From: Ceratothoa steindachneri
Taxonomy: Eukaryota > Arthropoda > Malacostraca > Isopoda > Cymothoidae
DNA: 64,000 nt
NCBI GenBank assembly: GCA_963969495.1
Contig: OZ018324.1
Coordinates: forward strand, 143,428,855-143,492,854
Direction: 5' to 3'
The notes under the pieces were generated by a model. That model saw only the letters and a list, made by a program, of their open reading frames with translations, made no database searches and had not been told where the DNA came from. Below, piece by piece: positions 10,871-21,602 of the stretch. The translations under genes and the position numbers were made by a program. Every line of letters starts with the position of its first letter. Position 1 is the first letter of the stretch.

Positions 10871-11430
10871 AAAAAAGTGGCTTGAAACAATCATTCTACA
10901 GTACTTAGCTAAAAAATTTGATCCAAATGTCAAATGAGAGGAGATACATAATGTGGTGAGATCATGGGAAAGATGTCAAATAATTGATCCAGCAGAAGGA
11001 ACTCACAGAGTAGGCAAAATTTGTATAAGTGAATTTTGGAAAAGGTTAGCTATTGATATAACTCATTTTAGAAATGAGTCTTATTTATCTATGGTTGATT
11101 GTGGTCCAGGATGGTTAGTGTTGTGGAGGAAATTAAATTAGAAACTGATGAGCATATTGCGACTAATTCAAAGGAAATCTTTTTCGAAAGAGGATCGGTT
11201 GAAGAAATATTAATGGATAATGCTACCGCGTTTAAATCAAAGGAATTTGAACAATTATGGGGAAATTGGAATATAATGTGATTTTTTAGAGCAGTTTATA
11301 GGCCAGAGGGAAATGGAATAGTGGAGCGCAATCATAAAACTATAAAATTCATTGCAGAGAGGAAAAACATCACACCTGAGGGGGCGGTCTTCTGGTTCAA
11401 TATGGCTCCACGAACAAAATAGGATGAAAG
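10870..11430 (+). pseudogene. gypsy integrase remnant
   Basis: The sequence reads WERCQIIDPAEGTH, WKRLAIDITHFRN (first catalytic Asp), ILMDNATAFKSKEFEQLWG (second Asp) and VYRPEGNGIVERNHKTIKFI (catalytic Glu). The DDE triad of retroviral-type integrases is therefore kept, but over three frames with stops at about 11139 and 11280. The N-terminal HHCC zinc domain is mostly missing; only the Cys in ERCQ remains. Sequence from 11430 to 11950 is the eroded C-terminus and untranslated part. Confidence 0.82.
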
Positions 11431-11951
11431 TACTGTTCCCCATAAATCAGTATGCAAGTGTGAGTGGAGACATCCAACAGTGGAGTGTGTTGTGGCACGG
11501 AACTGCAACTCTCCTAAGGTTGTGATCGGAGATGAGGCTTGGGTGAAGCTTCCAATGGCGCGCTGTACTTTACATTGGGGAAGAGGTGCAGTGGCTGATA
11601 TTAACTCATCTGACAACATTTCTCTAGAGGGGGTGAAAAAACATTATTGATGTGAGGAAGATTGTACATCAGCCAAAGGAAAAGGATGATCACGAAGTCT
11701 AGGTAGTTAATGTGGATGAGGGGAGGATCATGTTGATACTCCGAGTTACGCCTCAAGAGAAAGGCAGCATTCAGATTTGTCAAAGGATTACATCGCTGAA
11801 TAGGTCATAATTGTAAGATTGTCATATTACTCTGTTCTTTATAGTTTAGTTGTTTTTGCTTTTCGGCGTTTTTTTAATATTTCAGTTTTTAGGTTTCCTT
11901 TCATTGTAATTAGTGATGTGAAAAGTAGTTGATCTTTAGTTCATGGAGGAA

Positions 11952-12335
11952 TGTAATGGTAGCCAGACCAAAACTGTTCTATTATTGTCAAATCAGGCTC
12001 GGTAGAGTGAGTTTGTGTTCCAAAGTTGCTCCTGACATCCAATCTCAATTCAACCTCTTTAGTAATTAAGTAAGGCTGTAGTGGCGGTTTTTGAGTTATT
12101 TTTCATATGCACTATTCTGGCAATTTGAGGAGAGACCAGATTGTTATGATTTTCCCTTAGGGCTGTCAGTAGTGGTATATTGTTGCTGTTTCACAGATTA
12201 GTGTTGCTGTGCCACCTGCCAGATTTATTAGCCGGCTGCTTATTTTAGGTCATTAACTGATTAATGGTTGTAGGTTGGTTTACCCTTCATTGTTTTGGTG
12301 AGTTAAAAAATATTATTTATATGTATTTAACTACA
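11952..12335 (+). repeat. 3' LTR of gypsy element
   Basis: This is a 384-bp LTR starting TGTAATGGTAGCC and ending TTTAACTACA. It matches the split 5' LTR over its whole length apart from the indels noted there. The many differences between the LTRs, judged by eye, mean the insertion is old. Confidence 0.85.
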
Positions 12336-14980
12336 AAACTGAAACTAAGAAGAAAAGAATAATAAACATGGTATGCATAGAAATAACGTCCTGTGTCATG
12401 TATCGGTTTTAGTAATGCTATGTATGCCACAGTCCTCCCGCTAGATATGAAATAGCTAGCGTCATTTTAGTCGACAAGAGCACGACTATTTAAAAGCTAG
12501 TATTGGATTAAACGTTAGTCAAGCAAGAGATAGTTTTCTATTCCTTTTCTTTTATCTGGCTATAAAACGATGTGCTTTACTAAAATCTCCAATCTTCAAG
12601 AGCATCAAAGGAATAGTAATTCCAGGTATGCCGTACCAAACGCTTTGATTACATTTTTAACAAGAAACTGAATTAAACCATTTGGCAAGATGTGAGCATA
12701 TTTTGATGATGTCATTCAGAGAAATAATTAGGAGGGTCAAACTTTGAATATACTGCTTCCTGAATACATAAAGATGGGAAACAATTAAAGAAAAGAACCG
12801 ATCAAATCTGAAATGGTGATATAGACTCAACAACAATGTCCTATTTCACACTAGTTCAATTTCTAAGAAGAAGATTCTTGATTTCTACCTAGAATGAATA
12901 GACTATCTTCCATAGAGACCATACCTAGCCATAACTGTTATTTGTTTTAAAAGTAAATCTGTCTTGGGTAGCAAAAAATTGTTCTCAAAAAAGCTCAGGT
13001 CAAATCAATCTTTTTATAGCATAAAGGGGCAAACATTAAAATTACTACATTTTTATACAGAGATTCTCGAGAAAAATTCAAGATACCTGTGAAATTTGAG
13101 GGTTTACCTTGTTTATAGGTAAAATATACATACCTTAAAAATTCTCGATTTGGTGATAAAGTGATGGGTTTAACAGTTGATAAATAAAAGAAAAAGATAG
13201 AATATATGTAAAAACGTGCAATTGGTAGGATTCATGAATAAAACTGAACGCTCTTACGAAGTAAAAGAAATATTATGCTATGGGGAAGTTATTTCGGATA
13301 GCAAATAAATCTTGATTTATAATAATATCTCGGGACTCTGGCCGTCAGTCGCTGAGTAAAAAACATCGGCCATATATTCATTCTCCTACGAGGTTTGCTT
13401 CTCCAGAGTGAGTTTGGGGTAAATTGATGGTGATATAAATAAAAAAATAAACAACTAAAACAGAATATCAAGTTCAAATCCGTTTGAAAATCTAAACAAA
13501 ATAAATGCATTCCTAAACACTATGAAATCGAATATGATAATTAAAAAACCCGAAAAGTTATGCGATAAAAATATTAGAAAAATAATTTATTACTGTAGAA
13601 TCATAAATACGAAAATTGAAATAAATGTTCCACATAACGCCTTGTGAGACAATTAAAACTTAAAAAAAACCGAGAAATAAGACAGGATAGTACAATAATT
13701 GCTATATAAATATGCTTGGTTGAATTATAATCAGGTTTTGAGAAAAGATTCGAAAATTTTAAAAACAAATCACTCAGAGTTTCCGCCATTGCTCAAGCGA
13801 TAATTGCGTATCTAGAATACTACACTCGAGATAAACATAATCCCGTCCACCGTTCTTTTTGGTCTAACAACATCTAATTCTAATGAGAGCATCTGCTAAA
13901 AAAAGGAAATTCAGCATTTCCCTATTACATCTCTCGAGGTAATACTGACATGAGCTATGAAGGCAAAATGCATGGCATATATATATATATATATATATAT
14001 CTATGGAATATTAAAATGCTAAATTCAACTTAGTTTTTTACTTCTAAATTCTTTTTTACCCATCTTTGTCATAGATTTTTCGTTTCATTTTATTTAAGAT
14101 ATACAGCGATTGTGATAATTAGAAAGATAGGGTACCAAAGATTACTTCTTTTCACCTAAATTTTTGTTACTTTTTAAAATTGTTTTTAGGAAACAATTCT
14201 TTGAAGAGGGCAATTTGTGATATGAGATCGAGCAAAAGTTACGAGCCTTTAAAGTGTATACTAACGCGTCTCACTTTATTTAATTTAATTATTTTACAAG
14301 GTTGTATATATTTATTCAAGCTTTATTTGTTGGATCATGGATCGTAAGCAATTTCAAGATTAAATAAATTTGATTTAATATGTTTCTTCAATAGAATAGG
14401 GCTAAATTTTTTAACCTTAAAAATATAGAAGTAGAGGATTTTGCAGATTAATTTACAGTACCTTGTTTTGATTTAATCACAGATATATACCTTTTACAAA
14501 AGCAACAAAAATCTATTGTAATGTTATCTAAAATCGTTTATATTTTAATCAGAGATCTGATCTGATCTTATAATGGATATAATATTTGATTATTTCATTT
14601 AAATCTCTTGTATGGTTACCAATGTCACCGCTTGTCCTATATCAGGTTCCCAAAACATATCCCTTTTTATCAATTAAACTAAATTTCTAATACATCTAAT
14701 GAGAAAATAAAAAAATAAAGTATGATCTATAGTCTTTTATATGAACTTTGAATATACTAACTTAATATTACTAAATCCAGGGTTTCTTCTATTTTTAAAG
14801 TTCATTTTTAGGGTTCTTTTGTGTTAGGAAAATTTATCTATTTACTCATGCAAAACGTAACTTTGTTGAGTAAAATGAGAAACATTTGAAATAATTTAAT
14901 TGGAATTTAAATTATGTAACATTAGTAGATATCTATATTTTACTTTGACGGTATTTGCTTGGTTAATTTTAATTAGTTAC
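12336..14980. other. AT-rich DNA without recognisable genes
   Basis: I see no protein similarity in any frame and no RNA gene. A short TA microsatellite lies at 13977-14000. Open frames here are short and of low-complexity composition. Confidence 0.6.
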
Positions 14981-14989
14981 ACTCTTGGA

Positions 14990-17880
14990 CCGAAATTGAA
15001 ATTTAGGAATTGGAAGCAAGCTCGAAGCACTGGGCAACAACTATTTTCCATACCAATATTGTATGAAACCCGAAGATATATCCTGTTCAGAACACACTGC
15101 AACTCTGCTCACCCTCAACCAAAGATCCATACAAATCCCATAAAAAGTAATTAAAGCCTTCTACAGAACAGAATGGGAAAGATATCGGAGGGAACTAAAT
15201 TCATACCAACCCAAACAGCTAGAATGACCGACTTTAGAAGAAATAGATGCAGAACTGGAAAATATAAGAAACTCGAAGCAGGCAGCTGACGAAATAGCCA
15301 TACCAAGAAGCCGATACTCGATAATCAAAACATTTACTTGGACTCCAGAAAAATTGCAGAAGAAATATGAAGAAACGGACCAACGAGGGATTTACACCAC
15401 GAAATGAAGATGATAAAAAGACAACTAAACACGAAAATAATAGAAAAACAGAAGGAACACTGGAATTAAACAATCCAGAATATTAAGAGAGATGCACCCG
15501 TAAGAGAATTTTTGAAGAAATTCAACTTAATGAAAGGCAAAGCGGGAGCTAGAAAACTGACGCTGAAAGACAATGATTGAAACACTATAGAGGACATGGA
15601 CAGTATAGAACGGATATCTAGGGATGACTGGAAGAACATATTTAACATAAGTGAGGAGGACAACGAAGAACTTGACATCCACTTCCAACGGACGAAATAT
15701 CTTAAGAGAACTCAATGAAGAAACTTGCAGAATAGTTCCATACCCAACTGGGGATGCAATAAGAGTCACCTTTGATGGTAACGACGCAAGAATTACCGTG
15801 CGAAAGCAAAAAAAAACAATTTCGCTATTCCAACAGAAGGAACCCAGGAAGACCGGACCTCCCTATGAGGCCCTAGAAAGAAGTGCCTGATCAAATCCTG
15901 CAGGGCATCACAACCGTATTCAAGGTCTGCCTTAACACCGGCTAATTCCTGAAAGAATTAAAGGTAGCAAAAATTATCTTTATGCCCAAAGAGGGTAAGT
16001 CTACAACAAAAGTAGACAATTATAGACAAATATCTCTACTCGACTTCATCAGGAAGATGTTTGAGAAAATAAGACACCATCGGCTAAATGAGCACCTGGA
16101 AGAGAATAACTTACTGACAAAATTTCCATTAGGGTTTAGGAAGAAAAGGAGCACAGAAGGCACTCGCGGTCATTACTGAAAAAATAACCAGAGTTAAAAA
16201 GGAAAAGGCTAGCTTCGATATCGATTGCAGGGACGTTTCAAAAGCATTCAACAAAGTATGGATCAAAGGAATGCAATATAAAATATTGTAGCTACGCATA
16301 AACAGCAAACTAGAAAGACTAATCTGCAACTACATTACGGAGCAGCACTCATATATAGAAATGAAGAACCACAACGGAGGGGGATTGAGTCCGACATTGT
16401 ACTCTGTGTACACATACAACATTCCTCAACCTTTTACGCATGGATGTGTCAATATATAGTTCGAAGATGACGTCACACAAATCGTCGTCTGCCCCTACAG
16501 AAACCAAGACATGCAGGCAAGACTACGGGCAGAAGAAATAAGAAGACTCAATGTTTTAGAGAAACAATGGAAGATTCCTACTAACAGGAACAAAGTTAAG
16601 AGTGTGCCAATCTACAGGAGGAGACTCAACGACATTCTAATCCAAGGAGGCAGATACGAATACAAAACGAAACTAAAGTTCTAGGACTAACCATTACAAA
16701 GCCAGGGCACTCGAAGCACGTGAAAGAAAGAGTGGAAAGAGGAAGAAGGGGACTGGGGCTAGTTTACAGGCTTAGGAACCTTAACCGGGTAAATAAAAAT
16801 ACAATTTAACAAGCGGCAATCCAATCCGCAATGGTATACCCAGTGAATCACATGTACACCATTTAAAATAGTAATATTTCTGAACTGCAGCGTATACAAA
16901 ACAAAGCAGTTTCAATAATCACAAACAGAAAAAGAAGGGACAGAAGAAGACAACAAGATCTACATTGAGAGGCGAAAATGGACCCACTAAACAAGATTAT
17001 AGAGAAAAAAGCCAAGAAATTGATTCAGAAAACGCAACGAGAAATTAAGGGGAAATAATGGACTTGATCTTCCAGAGAGAAGAGGGAGCAGCGCATAGAC
17101 TCTTCGTAACTTACACATCAAGGATCGATCAAGAAGAGGAAGCATTATTCACGTGATAAATCTGAAAACAAAGAGAGAGTAAGTAAACAAATATATTTTT
17201 ACATTAAATACAGTAAACTTATTAAATAACAATAAATAAAATAGAAGGGAGAAAAATATTACCAAGAATAAAACAACATCAACAACAACGGTTTGAACGC
17301 CTCACAACAGCAAAACAAAGAATCTTAATACATATCAGAAAACAAAATTGAAGGATAAACCTGATGCTCAGGCAATTACAATTTAAACTATTAATCTCAA
17401 TAATAAAATATAACTAAATGACAGAGATTAGCAAGACTTCCATGCACCATAGCCTTCAATTGCACCCTACTAGCGCCTTCTACTTCACCCTTCTATTTCT
17501 TTCTATACTTCACGCCTAAAAATATTAACAGAGTACACGTGGGACGGAGCACTATAGAAAGAATGAATAGCTAAAGGATATGCTACAAGCCTTGGTTCGA
17601 ATTCTACATAAAATCTTTAGATCCAGCGACCAACTAGGTCACCTTTCAAGTCTACTACGCTATTTCAAACTTTGCTATCTCTACCGTTTCCTCTTCCTCT
17701 CCCTCTCTTTATCCTTGTCTCTTTCTCGCTCCTCTGGTAGTCCTGATAGGACTTTAGATGGGAGAGGGGAGGCCTTGAGGTCCAGATTCTCATTCCCCCC
17801 CTCCTCTCTCGTGATCTCAGGATGACCGGAGTGGGTAGGGGAGGGGACTGGCAATCTATCTCTATCTCTCCTATCACACC
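14990..17880 (+). mobile_element. jockey-like non-LTR retrotransposon, decayed copy 1
   Basis: The linker, RT and C-terminal parts of a jockey-type ORF2 are readable at about 15176-16960. A long 3' untranslated region follows to about 17880. The copy at 19080-21050 has the same layout, including a 3' region with a GTTCGAATTC-like box and pyrimidine-rich sequence. The 5' end (endonuclease, ORF1) is not seen. The boundaries are estimates. Confidence 0.68.
15176..16980 (+). pseudogene. jockey-like reverse transcriptase pseudogene
   Basis: The blocks in order, over several frames, are EWERYRRELNSYQPK, DEIAIPRSRY (linker), KVAKIIFMPKEGKSTTKVDNYRQISLLDF (about 15960-16050; the family usually has YRPISLL), NLLTKFPLGFRKKRSTE, DCRDVSKAFNKVW (catalytic Asp), GGGLSPTLYSVYTYNI, FEDDVTQIVV (FADD with Ala replaced by Glu), and later LGLTITKPGHSKHV and RIQNKAVSIITNR. 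This is the block order of jockey-type RTs. Stops and shifts occur about every 100-250 bp, so it is long dead. Confidence 0.75.
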
Positions 17881-17889
17881 TTTCCCCTA

Positions 17890-19079
17890 AGAAAAAAAAT
17901 TAGGAAGCGATAATTTTAGCGTCCTTTTTAGGACTTTCACACAAGAGAGATAATGAAACTTCAGGAATCAGCACTCGTCAGATTTCCCTGCGTCGAATGG
18001 TTTTTTATGCTTCAACTTGTGAAACCATTAAAAATTTATAATAGTAAAAAATGCTAATTTTTTATATACCTTTTAGTCATGTTCTATTTTATAACATGGT
18101 TCTAACACTACATACTCTCTTCTCTATTCTGTTCGTTCTTTTACTAATGTGCTCTCCCCATTTTAAACTCAGAGATTTTTATTCATCTTCATCAATCCTT
18201 GACTTGTCTTTTATTCATATCAAACTTTGTTTTTCTGTGGTTTTAATATTTATTACTATCGAAACTCTGTTTTTATTTTCAGCTTTTTTTTGTTCTGTGT
18301 TCAGATCTCAATTCCATAAATTTGAACTGAACGAATACCGAAGTTTAAAAAGTAGGCCTTAACAAGACAGGCATGCCTTTTCCTATCAATTTCCTTTCCT
18401 GTCTCTATGCACATCCATGCCTGCTTATTCTGGTAGCTGCTCAAAATTTAATCAAATCTAATTTATTCCTTGTCTAAAATTAATGTTTATTTTTATGTTA
18501 ACTGTGAGAATGGTGTATGATAATCCGATTATTTTTATTGACTCTTCGTCTCCAAATTAAAGGTTGCCCAAATATCTCTCATTAATTCTCATTCAATTTG
18601 AAACCCACTATGAAGTCCCAAAGCATTGCGGTATAGAATTTTAGGAAAAAGAGTTCGAGCATTTTCACTGCTTTTTTGAAACATTTTTTTAAACAATTCA
18701 ACGTAAATGACAACCTTTTTGACTGTCTATTAAAGACTGTTCGCCATTTCAAAATTATGATTGTCTAAACTTTGACAATTAGCAGATACTTATTATTACT
18801 GCTGAAATATAATATACATGTTCCAGGTTTTGCTAAGGGTTTCGAGGGCGTTTTTTTTTATTTGACTTTTTTAAGTTATTTATATGCTTATAATAACATA
18901 ATGATTTGCCTTTAGATCTATAGTCATCTCTCTTACCTTTTTTTAAAAATAATATATCTGAAGCTTTGCATCTAGCCATTTAAATCTTATTTTCATTTAA
19001 CTCTTTTGATATAATTTTTGAGAAGTAAAAGTCCAATAATTAAAGAAACATATTGATAAACATACTCAGATCAATAACT
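17890..19079. other. AT-rich DNA without recognisable genes
   Basis: I find no convincing coding or RNA feature. One 103-codon hydrophobic open frame at 18051-18362 is explained by T-rich composition. Confidence 0.55.
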
Positions 19080-21050
19080 CGAAGAGTAAAGAAACACCAA
19101 GGAGGGAATCAACGAAACAATCACCACCGAAAAGCAAACGGATGCTATCCGAAAATTCCAGCATAAAGCTGCAGAAAAGTGAGACTTCACTAGAAGGCAC
19201 TATATAGAAGCTCCAAACAATATCTACAAACGACATAAGAAAGGATTTAATGGCTAATTAAGCGGAGGATCTTATCGAGACAAAATAAAGTTCGAAAAAT
19301 TCTATTCATTCCAAAACCTGTAAATCCACCATCTCAGTTCGAAAGTTACCTGTCAATTTCCCTTCTTGACTTTAGCTAGAAAATATATGAACAATGCTGA
19401 TTCGAGAATAGAACAAATACTTAACTAAAAATAATATATTGAATATCACAGTTTGGTTTTATAAAAAGCATAGACACAGAGAGGGCCATTAGCTTCATCA
19501 TAGACAAAATAAGCAAGGATAAAGGAGAAAGAACAAGCATATAGTTTACATGGACGTATTTGAAGCATTCGACAAAATATGGCAAAGAGGTATACAATAA
19601 AAGATTCTGAGCCTTGGAATAAACAACAAAATAGACCGGAACTTGGGCGAATACGTTATGGAAGGATACTTATATATAGAGACAGGAGTTTACCAAGAAC
19701 ATAAATTTAAGATGTAGGTTGGACTACTCAATGAGGACTGCATAAGCCAGATGTTATACTTGGTTTAGGCAACAGGTATTCCTTTCAAAGGAATGAGGCC
19801 TGCTTAAACATACAGTTCGCCAATGATGTAACACCATACTCGCCTATAAACGTACAATTGCAGGCCAGGATGACAATGAATACGAAAAAAGTGGAAGATA
19901 AGCACAAACAAAAGCAAATCAAGATTTATCGATGTATCGCAATAAGTTGTCAGACATTTATGACGATAGCGACGCGATTCATGTATGTATATTAGAGAAG
20001 GAAAGTTGCATGGCCTCACAATTACAATAGATGATTTCAGAAAACATGTACCTCAAACAATGGATAGAGGTAAAGGTGGTATAAAACTGCTCTTTAAACT
20101 AATACTCCTCAGTTGGAAAAAATAAGAAGATATACCAGGCTATTTTACAACAATCAGTAGGGTACCCAACAATTGCATTCAACATAATCTCCAGAAGTAG
20201 CCTTTTGGAAAGGGAAATAGAACAAAATACAGGACTTTTAATAATCAATGGATACGACTAAGACTACCCGAATGAAACTAAAAAACTATCAAAATTCGAG
20301 CTTAATCTGAAAATCGAGAACATATAACTAACTGGTTTGGAAAAGATATTCCAATCAAGACTCAAAAGTAATAATTAGATTAACAATACAAAACCTGAAA
20401 ACAAAACGCTAATAAAAAATCAGACAGAAAGAAACTCTTTAATAAATAAAACACAAAATATAAAACAAAGAGTAATAAATAAATAAATAAGTTAAACATA
20501 ACACAAAACATGAACCATAGAAGTAAGAATTCTTGAAATTAGATCCTAACAAACACCGATAAAAATAGGAGAAAAGACGAAAGACATTTGCTCAGCGTGA
20601 CCTCCACGCAAACTTACAACTCTCTACAATCTCACACTAGATTCTATTCTGTCTATTATTTTAAAACTGTTGACTCCTTGGGACAAACATAGAACATATG
20701 GCACTGTTACAGCATATAATAAAAGAAAATAAGGTAAAAACATTAAACATCGTAGTTCGGATCCCATGTTAGACCGTTGGTCCATCGCCATCTTTGTAAA
20801 ATATTATGCCTTTCTACATTACTTGCAGCTGTCTATCCTTGTATTTTCATCTTCATCTCCTTTTCTCACCATCAACCAAATCTCCTTTCCCCGGAACTTC
20901 CAACGCTATCTCAGGAAAGGAATTTGGAGGAAAAATAGAGAATACTGCCCCACTCACACCCTTGCCCTGATTTCTTGAGTAGGAACAGGGTAGGGGCGAT
21001 GAAAGGGGCTCAGTGATCCGTATCTTTTTTTCTCCTGCTCTCAACACTTC
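19080..21050 (+). mobile_element. jockey-like non-LTR retrotransposon, decayed copy 2
   Basis: This is a more eroded relative of the element at 14990-17880. Readable blocks are IRKFQHKAAEK, YLSISLLDFS, IYEQC, SQFGFIKSIDTERAISFIID, FANDVTPYSP (FADD as FAND), and SVGYPTIAFNIISRSSLLE with a following NGYD, which matches the C-terminal part of copy 1. The 3' region (20580-21050) resembles 17440-17880, including AGTTCGGATCCCA and GGGTAGGGG. Confidence 0.55.
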
Positions 21051-21216
21051 TTTTGTTTTAATTGAATTTCCAATCACATGGTTCTGAGGATGACACGAGG
21101 ATGATGTCGAAAGACGTCTTGCTTATTAAAGAATGGCTCTTCGCCAGCATTTTTTCTTGCCTCTGCCTTCTGAGAAGAGAAATGTCCAAAAAGCATCCGT
21201 TGCTGTCTCTATTATG

Positions 21217-21272
<56 letters not shown>

Positions 21273-21602
21273 ATCTTATATTTTTCATGTAGAAGAGCTT
21301 GATTTCCAATATTAAGTCACGCGCTGCTCATTGAGGTCTTTGCTTGTATTCGGAATATTATTTCATTTTAGATATTTTTTTATTCCCCAATGACTTATTT
21401 ATAAGGAAGTTATTGCATTTCAAAACCTATATATATATATATAAGATCTTATATTTTTCATGTAGAAGAGCTTGATTTCCAATATTAAGTCACGCGCTGC
21501 TCTTTGAGGTCTTTGCTTGTATTCGGAATATTATTTCATTGTAGATATTTTTTTATTCCCCAATGACTTATTTATAAGGAAGTTATTGCATTTCAAAACC
21601 TA
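21217..21602. repeat. TA microsatellite with 173-bp tandem duplication
   Basis: A TA run of about 50 bp (21220-21270) is followed by a unit beginning agatcttatatttttcatg at 21271. The same unit begins again at 21444 after a second, shorter TA run (21430-21442). The period is 173 bp, and I see only two differences between the copies (gctcattgagg/gctctttgagg and tcattttag/tcattgtag). The duplication is therefore recent compared with everything around it. Confidence 0.9.

Larger units (their letters stand above)
1918..12335 (+). mobile_element. Ty3/gypsy LTR retrotransposon, interrupted by two L2-like insertions
   Basis: The two LTRs are recognised by shared sequence. The 5' copy is in two parts (1918-2028 and about 4822-5126) and the 3' copy is at 11952-12335. 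Both begin with TG followed by GTAGCC and both end with TTTAACTACA. Internally, in order, are gag, a decayed zinc knuckle, protease, reverse transcriptase, RNase H and integrase, the usual Ty3/gypsy order. Flanks aaagt (1913-1917) and aaact (12336-12340) look like a 5-bp target duplication with one change. All coding parts carry stops or shifts, so the element is dead. Two L2-like retroposons (2029-4821 and 6713-9885) sit inside it. Protein matches were judged from remembered family patterns, not by a search. Confidence 0.88.

Noticed and set aside
17580..17877. Open frames on both strands in the jockey-like 3' region
   Set aside because: They lie in a CT-rich 3' untranslated part shared with the second copy and are not conserved as protein.
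18051..18362. 103-codon hydrophobic frame resembling a membrane protein
   Set aside because: The DNA is T-rich, the residues are almost all L, F, S and I, and there is no motif. Composition explains it.
21058..21315. Frames with long Tyr-Ile runs on both strands
   Set aside because: They translate a TA microsatellite.
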